Positions 55,458-64,000 of a DNA stretch of 64,000 nucleotides are shown here, piece by piece; the first letter of the stretch is position 1; each line of letters starts with the position of its first letter. Position numbers and translations under genes: made by a program. Source of the stretch: Rosa chinensis (Eukaryota > Streptophyta > Magnoliopsida > Rosales > Rosaceae). The stretch covers positions 3,472,001 through 3,536,000 of the forward strand of contig NC_037090.1 of the NCBI RefSeq assembly GCF_002994745.2, read 5' to 3'. Under the pieces are notes generated by a model. That model ran no database searches. It was not told the origin of the DNA and saw only the letters and a list, made by a program, of their open reading frames with translations.

Positions 55458-58400
55458 ATGGAGAATGATCCAGACCCGGAAATGGATGAGTTGGAGGCGA
55501 GGCAGAGGAGCCTAGGCAGAGCCTTCGACTCCTTGAATGTCCAAGCTTCTTCAGTCCTGTTGTTCACCGCGCAGTGGAAGGAGCTCGAGGACCATTTTGA
55601 GTCGTCCCGGAAGGAGCTCCGGACCCGGTTGGCGGAGCTGGAGGAGCGCGTGAAGCTAGTCGCGGAGGTGGAGGCTAGGGCGGTGAGGTTGAAGACGGAA
55701 ATGGAGGCTAAAGCTAAGGACTTGGGGGAAATGGAGGAGGTGGTGGAGCAGAAGCGGCGAGAGGTTGAAGAAGGTAATAGGCAGTTGTGTTGTATTAACT
55801 TGTTGATTGAAGAAAACAGAGAAGAGCTTAGAGTTTGTGAGAGTCAGTGTTCTCATTTTGATAGATTGGTTAAGGAGAGGTCTAGGAAGTTGAATTGGGT
55901 TGAGAAAAGAGTAGAGGAGAAGTTGAATCGGGTTGAGGTGGAAGAGAGGAAGTTAGATGAGATTAGGGGGTTGATTGAGGAGAAAAGGAGAGAACTTGAA
56001 GAGTGTAAGGGTGAGTTGGAGTTGAAAGAGGAGAGATTAAGGTTGGTGGAGAAATCGATTGTGAATTGCGATAAGATACTTGATTTGAAGGAGAAATTGG
56101 TTAGTGTAGTGGATTTGAAGGTGAAAGATTTCTGCTTGCTGGAGAAATCGATGGAGGAGTGGTCATGTAAGCTTGAAATGAAGGAGAGGGAGCTCGAAGG
56201 ATGTGTTACTAAGATAGAAGCAAAAGAGGGACAAGTTGATAGAAAGATTGAGGAGCTGAATTTGGTTCATAGCAAGTTCCTTGATGAGGTTCAGTTGAAG
56301 GAGAAACATCTCGGTTCACTTGAAGAATCGGTACTAGAGCGCGAGAAGGATTTGCTTTTCTCAGTCCAGAAGTTAGTACAAGAGTGTTGCCAGGGAAGTG
56401 AGTTCACTAGGGATGGAAGAGGAATAGAGCAGTTCATGGATGAGCATTTGATGAGAATTGATTCCATGTGTATCGAACTGTCAGCGATTCTTAAAGAGTC
56501 CTCAGACCCGGCGAAATTGGTTTTGGATGCAATGCAGGGGTTCTATCCGGACAACAGGGAGTTACATTTTGATTTGATGGTTAGGAGAAGAGGTTGTTGT
56601 CTTTTGTTAAAGGAGTTGAAGACAATCTCCCCACAAATTAGTCCTCAGGTGAGAGAGGAGGCAACAAAACTGGCTGCTAATTGGAAGGCCAAGATGACAG
56701 TGGCTAGTGACAATGACTTGGAGGTTCTGGGCTTCTTGAGGCTCGTTGCTGCTTATGATTTGGCTTCTATTTACGATGCCAAGGAGCTTAAAGGGCTTCT
56801 TTCTAGTGTTTCTAATGGTCAGCAAGCAGCTCATATAGGCCAGGCCCTTGGTTTTGCTGCACCTGGTAAGGTCTTTTTACTCTTATATGTGCTTTGTTTT
56901 TGTGCTTATTCATATCTGACTCTGTTTGTTTTTTAATGTACTAATTTAGAATCGACTGCCTATAACATGATTTTATGATAAGACTCATATGGGTTATATA
57001 TCATATTTCTTACCCGTGTTAAGTTAATAAATAGACATCTATATCAGCATTCAACAACAACGATGCCCTTGACATGTTATGAGATGTGATAGGCCTCTAA
57101 ATCTTTCTCAGTTTACAACATTAAACCATTTAGTTTATTTATTATTTTGGAGTAACAAAAATTTTCCATTGTCTGGCTGAAATTGAATATAGTTTCATTT
57201 TTCTTATTTCGTTACTTGTTTGAGTCTTGTAGCATCTCTTCAAAGTTCGCTAGAACCTGCAAAACTCGTGTTGGATTGGATGCAAACTGATTTATCACAA
57301 TACTGGACAAAAGGTGATGTTTGGCTCGAAGCAACTTCAATCAAAACCTGCATTTTTGTATTACAGCAGCTAATGAGAGTCGTCCCCCATGTCGGACAAC
57401 ATGTGAAAGAGGATGCAATGAAGTTGGCAGTCCAATGGAAAGCAAAATTGAGAGCTAATGCTGAAAATGCCTGGGAGATTTTGGGCTTTTTGCACTTTAT
57501 AGCTGCATACGGGTTGATTTTTACTTTAAATGTTGATGACATTGTAACGCTTCTTGGGATGATTGCTCAGCATAAACAGGCTCTAGAATTCTGTTGGAAA
57601 CTTCCTTCTGAAGATAAGATCCCTGGTAAGTTCTTGGGATTGTCTCTCATAGTGCCCTGTTTCATTTGACTCTATGTGGTTGTAACTATATATGAGTATG
57701 TCTTAGATGCCATAATTGTGTGCATTTCCTAGGGCGATAGTTTTCTTTTTGTTGGTTATACACTGCCTTCTTGAGCAATTGGGTCAAACATGCATAGCAA
57801 ATGTCTTGAAGATCGATTCTTGAACAACCCAGTGCAGTTAATTTTGAGGAAATATATAATGAAGTCAAGTCAATGAGAGATTCTTTACAGGCTGATTTTA
57901 TTATATATTGTAAATTTTTGTAAATGTGGTTTGGATGCTCAATGAATCACTGATTGGTTTGATATCTAGTTCGTTGGGACGGGAGAGTTTTATGTTAAGG
58001 TTTTTTGCCTCACCGATGTTCTTTGTTGCCCTGCATAGTATTGTTGTGTTCGAACCTCTTCCTTTTCATCCTAACATGTTTTCTTTTCTGATAGATCACT
58101 TTCTTTCTTTTCATCTGAAATATGTTATTCTTTGCTTATAGATCACTTTGTTTCTTTTCATCTGAAATATGTTATTCTTTGCTCATAGATCACTTCTCTA
58201 ACATTACCTTCTTTAAGCTTGGTACTGATACTTTGCCATTCTCATTTTGAAAGTTATATATAGGTCAGTTTGATGGATCAATTTTGTTTTACATATAGGA
58301 GAGTTTATCCACTGTCTTGTTGAAAGGAAGCAGCTGATGGAGGCCATTGGATTGATTTGTACCTTCAAATTAATTAACAGTATTCCCCCAGTGCCACTCT

Positions 58401-59079
58401 TAAAAGAATACGTGAAGGAAAAGATGAAGTGTTGCAGAGATGGTAACACAAAAGAGAAATTACATGATGAAAAGGTACCTTAGCTCTTCTCTGGATTGTC
58501 CAACATGTGCTACTTAATAATTAATATATAGTGAAAATCTAGGAGAATCCTTATTATTTATGTAGATTTATCAAGTTTTACATATTCTCACAGGTTAAGG
58601 TTGTGGACCAGCACATAACTGATCTAAGAGCGGTCATTAACCTCATCAAAGACTACAACCTGGAATCGGAATATCCATCTTCGAATGTTGAAATGGAAAT
58701 AACTCAACTGGAGAAAGTAAAGGAGAAATGGAGAATAGTTCAGTCAGGGAATGTGGATAAAGAGCAGAAAAGAGGAACCAAACGTCGTAGCAGCACTCCC
58801 CCCACTAAACTCGAACCACAACAGCAGCCCAATAAATCTCATCGGACAGCTGTAATATCTCCTAGGCCTCATCCATTGCAACTTTACACCCCGGTGTATC
58901 TGCAGCCAAATGCTTCACCTTTGCTGTTACACTCCAGGCAGTTTGGCACCATTCAGAATGCTGGAATACTCCCAAGTCCTAGTTATGCTGGAATACTCCA
59001 CCCAAGTCCTAGTTATCGTCCTAATCTACCCCCATGGAACCACCTCCCCAACTTTGGTAGTGCCTTCTTTCCTTTCTGA
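55458..59079 (+). CDS. FRIGIDA-like protein D (FRL5-type) with extra FRIGIDA module
   Basis: Four exons, 55458-56865, 57233-57625, 58299-58474 and 58594-59079, with consistent phases, give 820 residues. Residues 1 to about 310 are coiled coil, starting [20 protein letters not shown], with the [20 protein letters not shown] and [18 protein letters not shown] motifs shared by the family. Residues about 317-469 carry the first FRIGIDA part ([46 protein letters not shown]). Exon 2 (residues 470-600, 393 nt, phase 1 at both ends) carries a second, diverged copy of that part: [31 protein letters not shown] and [17 protein letters not shown] and FRL-B lack it. Exons 3-4 hold the C-terminal module ([24 protein letters not shown]) and a Pro/Tyr-rich tail with a short [12 protein letters not shown] repeat. 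The gene appears intact. Confidence 0.9.
58092..58195 (+). repeat. 52-bp tandem duplication in FRL-D intron 2
   Basis: GATCACTTTGTTTCTTTTCA followed by TCTGAAATATGTTATTCTTT and GCTTATA or GCTCATA occurs twice in a row, then a third partial GATCACTT. Confidence 0.85.
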
Positions 59080-59790
59080 GCTGATATCATATTACTTTTG
59101 TTCATATATCCGTTTTGGAGAACACTTATTGGAGTGAATGTATTTCAGAACCCTTGACATAGATGGATCAATACTAGCTAATTAAACTGTGTGTTGGGAA
59201 GTTTAATATACATGTTTGCTGTTATAGGATTCTGGGTTAGTAATTCTATTTGCAGCACAGAGAGAATATTCTGGGGTAGTTCATGAACATTTTGCTGACA
59301 AATGAGTCATGGTTAAAACCTTAAAACTAAAACCTTTCGTAGTTTGATGCAATCTTATATGTTTTTTCTACTTGATGTGTATCAAATGTGTTGAAATTAA
59401 ATGATGGATCTCTCTTGTATATTGATTTCACGGAATGAGTACAAGATATAGACTAATTAAAGAACAGCCAGACAAGGAAAGCCATAAAAACAAAGAGAAA
59501 GCCACAAAACAGGGAAAGCCATAAAACAAGGAAATATAATAAGACAAGGAACTATAATTCAACAGCATTTAATAAAATGTCTTCCATATTGTGATGTCAA
59601 ATTAATCTTCTTTCTCAGTCTGCACTAGTACTCTCGTAGTGCTCACTGCTCACTGCTCACAGCTGCTAGTGACTAGTGAGGCTGGTATTTCACTGTGTTC
59701 TGTGTACATACTGCACTTGGCTACAGTACGAGCCAATAAAATCCCGACTGCTGTATTTTTTGTTTTTTGTCAAATAAATTAGTGTTTTAC
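59080..59790. other. FRL-D 3' region and spacer
   Basis: The 3' untranslated region, then sequence with short AAGCCAYAAAAC(AA)GGRAA repeats at about 59475-59545 and a CACTGCTCA repeat near 59645. No gene is seen. Confidence 0.5.
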
Positions 59791-59796
59791 TCACTG

Positions 59797-60512
59797 CATT
59801 AGAGCAAATGCATCCATGAACCAAGGGCAATTGCTGATTTGCCAACCAAATTGGTACAACCAATTCACTATTTATCCAAAATTGGCAATTGACTACAGCT
59901 TATACAATGCAACAATGAAAGGCAATTTGTTTGCCAATCTACTGTTCACACTTCAAATTTGAATAATTCATTAATTCAAAATAGTGTTAAACTTATGATT
60001 TAATTAATTAAATAATTATAATGAGATTAATCATACAATATTAATATGAAAAAGTTAATGAATAAATTTAAAGAAATGAAGAATGAATTAATGGAGAGGT
60101 AAAATTTTCAGAAATTTTGGTGTGAGAAATTAAGGTGAGAGAATTGATATTTATATAATTTTTAAAATAAATTTAAGATTTTTTTTTACCTTCAGATTTA
60201 TTTTTAGGGTGAAAACAAAAAAATAAATAAATTTTATTGTTGTCATTTAATTGCAGCCATTAGATCGAATGATCCAACGTTAGATATTAAATGAACATTA
60301 TCAAATAGGATCAGTCAAAAAAAAAATGTTGGCATCAGGCCCATGTGGCACTTATCAGTCGGGCAAACGTTGAGGCAATTATCAGTCATCGAATTGCCTG
60401 GGCATGTGGCCCCCTCCAATTGCCTGGGCAGAAATCTACCGCTGCATTGCCTAAAAATTGATTTTCCCCAATTGGTCCACCAATCACCCCTCTGCTGCAT
60501 GTGCTCTTAGTG
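59797..60512. mobile_element. Probable MITE (AGAGCA termini)
   Basis: The left part, GCATTAGAGCAAATGCATCC, is roughly inverted at the right end (GCTGCATGTGCTCTTAGTG). CCAATTGG-type and GGCAATT words recur inside in both orientations, for example ATTGCCTGGGCA twice and its near-complement. Related ends appear at 22.5 kb. Exact termini and target duplication are not certain. Confidence 0.5.
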
Positions 60513-60539
60513 AATTGGCCGTTGATGAAAAAACAGAGT

Positions 60540-61200
60540 TGTGTATAAATTATGTATGGCATGGCATAATTTTTTTTTATATTTAAGACAAAATTTAATC
60601 GTAATCCAATGTGAAAGCGGTTTCTTTTTTTTTAAATGTCATTTTTTATTGTTTTTCTAAATACGGTAAATTGTCAATCTCAAATCATTCACGAGTGTTT
60701 AGTAAAGTGGACAAAAAATAAAAGTTGAGAAAACTTACATGTATGGCCCCAATATGATATGTTTTAATTTTTTTTCTTCTAATTTTAAGGAAAATTAAAA
60801 CGGAAATCAATGTGTGAAAGTGGTTTATATATTGTTTCTCAAATCACATGATCGATCTTTCACTGTTTTTCAAAACCGCGGCATGATCATTTCTTTTGTT
60901 TTTAAAATTGTCAATCTCGAATCATCTACTAATGTTTTAGTAGAGTGGACAAAACAGAAAGAAGAGAAAATAATGTCTCTAAATTACAACGTATGGTCAC
61001 AATGTGATATGTTTTATTTTGTTTATTTCGGGAAAAAATTGATTAAGATTGAAATAAATGTGTTTTCAGTGGATTATATATTATTTCTCAAACTACGTGA
61101 TCTCCCATTGTTTTTCAAAACTGCGGCATAATTCTTTGTTTTTGCTTTCAAAACCATCAATCTAGAATCATCCACCGTTCTATAAAAGGGGACTCAAGAC
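60540..61200 (-). repeat. Dispersed repeat array (GGATAGTTCTAGATTGA family), inverted
   Basis: On the minus strand: GGATGATTCTAGATTGATGG, TTTTGAAAGCAAAAACAA, TTATGCCGCAGTTTTGAAAA, GAGATCACGTAGTTTGAGAA, and so on, repeated about two and a half times at roughly 215-bp spacing (near 61175, 60935 and 60700). Same family as 50.7-52.9 kb but in the opposite orientation. Confidence 0.75.
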
Positions 61201-61469
61201 AAATGGGTTGTTCACTCAAGTTTTCAATTCTCACTGTCTAGCTAATTGCTTGGTTAAATTTTATTTCGCACAACAAAAATGATAATAGTCGATGTTTTTC
61301 AAACTGCCGTATACCAAGATGAAGAAGTAGAAGATGACGCAATTAAAAAGATTTCTTATAATAGCTGAATCAATCATCGAATCAATGATTTACCAGATTG
61401 GAATAGAGGTATAATACACATCTAACTTTGAAAATACTTATATTCATCTTATTTACAAAACTGAAAAGA

Positions 61470-61570
61470 CGTCTTCTTTCACTTTGCATTTTTGTATTAG
61501 AGCAGCTAATGAGAGTCTTCCTAATGTCGGACCACAGGTGAAAGAGGATGCATCAAAGTTAGCTGTCTAA
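61470..61570 (+). pseudogene. FRIGIDA exon-2-type fragment 2
   Basis: GCATTTTTGTATTAGAGCAG, CTAATGAGAGTC, AATGTCGGACCACAG and GTGAAAGAGGATGCATCAAA match FRL-D exon 2 (bases near 57340-57430) closely, with a stop (TAG for CAG), small changes and a stop near 61569. About 100 bp in length and clearly dead. Confidence 0.75.
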
Positions 61571-62010
61571 GGGATCAGAAAACATTCGTGGTGAACGGAG
61601 AGGACCCTCAGTCCTAGAAGCTTTGCAATCTCATCTGTAGTGAATGTAGAAAGTAATCCATATGTAGCTATAAACATTAAGAAACCCAAAATGTCATTGG
61701 CATTTTAAGCAGCAGTCAATTTCTACACCAAGACAAATGTCATTTGTGCTGTTGTAAATCACACTACAAACTCATGATATGTATAGCATCTCAGTTCATA
61801 CTAGGGTTTTAGCATTCGACTAAAACCCATTGTAAAGTCTCATAATTCAACATAGTGAATGAATATACAGACCTATACATTAAAACTTCTATCTTTCTAC
61901 ATTTCATAATGGAAGTTATAGATTTCTTTCATGATATCAGAGCCCTTGCCTAACGGCTCTCTGATATCCAGCTATTTTTAGTTATTCCAGTTTATTCATC
62001 TATGAAATTT
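61571..62010. other. Intergenic, no supported gene
   Basis: AT-rich; contains CATAATTCAACATAGTGAAT- and GATATCAGAGCC-type words at about 61840-61960. The ATCAGAGCC next to TTTCATG may be the remnant of a Copia primer-binding site just before the Copia fragment that follows. Confidence 0.4.
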
Positions 62011-62014
62011 CCTT

Positions 62015-64000
62015 ATGTTCCAAGTCAAATTTCACCTTTCAATCTATTTCTATATCATCTTCCTTTCCTTACAAATTATACACCACCACGGCGCATTCTC
62101 TCCACCACTCGCTCCCATGTACTTCAATTCAGCCACCACCTTCAGACCCTTCAAAAGGGCACCCAGACTACGCATGTCTACCTTCAATGACTCTCAGGAT
62201 TACAGACTCAGCCCTCTATCACCAGAATTACCCATTGATCTTCCTATCATCATCTTCACTATATCATCTTCACCACTTCCCCCTCCCGTTCCACCCGTCA
62301 AGAGAGCTAATCCCATACCTCAAACCCATCCAATGGCAATAAGATCCAAAAATAATATTTTCAAGCCCAAGGCCTATACAATCAAACATCCATTCACTTC
62401 TGCCCCTCTCTCCAAATGCCAATCACCCACGATCCCTCATACATATACTCAAGTAGCAATACAACCTCAATGGCTTCAAGCTATGCATAATGAAATTCAA
62501 GCCCTTCATAAAACCAAGACATGGACTCTGGTGCCTCACCAACCCCAACACAACCTCATTGGTTATAGATGGGTGTTTTAAATAAAAGAGAAGCAAGATG
62601 GATCCATTAAGCGATACAAAGCTAGACTAGTCGCCAAAGGCGTCCATCAAAAACTCAGGATCGACTTCCATGAGACATTTTAGTCATGTTGCCAAGCTTG
62701 CAACCATCAGACTCATTTTGTAAATTGTTGTCTAACATGATTGGTGTATTCAGCAACTGGATGTCTCTAATGCTTTCTTGCAGGGTCAGCTCAATGAAGA
62801 GGAATACATGGTTCAACATCCAGGTTTTCAAGATCCTTCCAAACCTAACCATATATGTGTGCAAATTGCACAAATCACTTTATGGCCTTAAACAAGCTCC
62901 AAGATCTTGGTATGAGGAACTTTACCATTTTCTTCTCTCACTCGCTTTGTTGCTTCCACCTCTGATTTCTCATTGTTCTTCAAATTCGATAGCTCCCTCA
63001 CCTTCCTTGTTCATGTGGATGATATCATTCTCACAGGAAGCTCTCCGCAATACTGCTAATCCCTTATCGATCAAATTGAGCTCCCAATTTGCTATGAAAA
63101 ATCTTGCTCCTGTTCGATTCTTTCTTGGTATTGAAGTATAACGAACACCTTTTGGCCTTTAACTTTCCGAATCTAAATACACATGATTTCATGCTTGAAG
63201 CAAAACTGTTTCCCTCTCCAGCCGCTACAACAACCCTTGATAATAGAACCTGGACTTTATTATCACAAGGCTGCTTGCTAAGTGTTGCAAGACTCCATTC
63301 ATTGAACCTGGGAAGGTGTTGCTCTGCTTTACGCAGTGGGTGGGGCTGCTTGCAAATCTCTCATTGATGGGTGGAATGATGATTTCCTCAGCAGCTTGAT
63401 TAATAATATCATCTGATCTTCCACTGTTGTCTCTTTTTTTTTTTTTTTTTGTTTAATCCTTAAATTGGTGGACTAGACAATAGTGGTGCTTGCTTGATCA
63501 CGCGCGCAGAAGAACTTTTCCTTCGCCCGATGGATGCCATGTGAAATTATGAAGCACAATAAAGCTTATGGTGTCTTTGTCGGCTGTTACTCTCGATGTT
63601 GGAGCATTGCTTTCCAGTCTTTTGGTGATGTTCTGCTTTACACGTCCCCACAACATTGCTAGAAAACTCCTGCAGTTTTGTACTTTTAAGGCTTTCCTTG
63701 CTGTACCTTTTCTCTTCTTTGTTTCTTTGCCAGGAACCTTCTAGATAGTTCTGCTTGCTTGTATCACTATGCATGGTTCCATGTTTCCTTGGCTGGCTTT
63801 GGTCTAGCCCTCCAGCTAGTTTGTAAATTTTGTTCTTCTTCCAATTAATAGTTCTTGGGGGACAAAGTTCGTCCCCTAAAAAAAAAAAAAAAAAACCTTG
63901 ATAATAGAAATGGTGATTCACTCAAAGAACCTTCATCCTACAAGTCCATTGTAGGTGCCTTATAATACCTAACTTGGACACTTCTAGATATTTCCTACTC
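62015..64000 (+). mobile_element. Copia pol fragment, degenerate, running off the window
   Basis: Plus-strand Copia sequence: a spacer region, then reverse transcriptase with QWLQAMHNEIQALHKTKTWT, LVPHQP, GYRWVF, a stop, KRYKARLVAKGVHQ, then frameshifted sequence, [16 protein letters not shown] and FFLGIEV near 63120. After the LINE insertion it resumes at 63896 in a frame giving LDNRNGDSLKEPSSYKSIVG. Multiple stops and frameshifts occur. It is a different, separately decayed element from the 25-33 kb one. Confidence 0.8.
63249..63895 (+). mobile_element. 5'-truncated LINE 3' end inserted in the Copia fragment
   Basis: A 14-bp direct repeat, CCTTGATAATAGAA, at 63235-63248 and 63896-63909 flanks a 647-bp insertion ending in an A tail of about 18 bases. 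The interior has T runs and no complete domain. Removing it rejoins the Copia frame. Confidence 0.88.

Overview
This window is nuclear plant DNA. It has spliced genes with GT-AG introns, a U1 snRNA gene with a plant-type promoter, FRIGIDA-family genes, Copia, LINE and Mutator-like elements, and many microsatellites. Gene and repeat character suggest a rosid eudicot, perhaps Rosaceae; that placement is inference from recall, not from a search.

Layout. 1-7 kb: a ten-exon D-type cysteine synthase gene carrying one extra base that creates a stop in exon 3, followed by a U1 snRNA-like gene with upstream sequence element and TATA box at canonical spacing. 7-12 kb: decayed tandem repeats, a defensin-like peptide gene, a terminal-inverted-repeat element and two non-LTR retroelement remnants. 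12-15 kb: a young 5'-truncated LINE with a long open frame and a perfect target-site duplication. 15.5-18.2 kb: a four-exon TRAPP complex subunit 6 gene. 19-22 kb: an intronless FRIGIDA-like gene (FRL-A). 24-25 kb: a second defensin-like gene facing the first, within an inverted duplicated segment. 25.4-33.2 kb: a degenerate Copia element on the minus strand, split by a 2.1-kb solo-LTR-like insertion. 33.3-37.3 kb: FRL-B, three exons, starting about 100 bp from the Copia 5' LTR. 38-39.4 kb: a non-autonomous Mutator-like element with an internal minisatellite. 40-46.6 kb: a dispersed family of three small four-helix membrane protein genes, one truncated. 46.7-47.9 kb: a terminal-inverted-repeat element carrying a piece of a PPR gene. 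48-49.6 kb: FRL-C, a pseudogene split by a 746-bp solo LTR. 49.7-54.6 kb: tandem repeats, a LINE-like insertion, LTR pieces and a FRIGIDA exon fragment. 55.5-59.1 kb: FRL-D, four exons, with an extra FRIGIDA module in its own exon. 59.8-64 kb: a MITE, more copies of the 51-kb repeat, another FRIGIDA exon fragment, and a Copia pol fragment interrupted by a LINE 3' end.

The main story is a same-strand FRIGIDA-like cluster of four loci and two stray exon fragments over about 42 kb. It is being reshaped by mobile elements: one member is intronless, one has gained a domain exon, one is dead and one has a retroelement LTR where its promoter should be. The host genes do not form a pathway. Exon coordinates were read by eye from splice signals and family conservation; no alignment or expression data were available.
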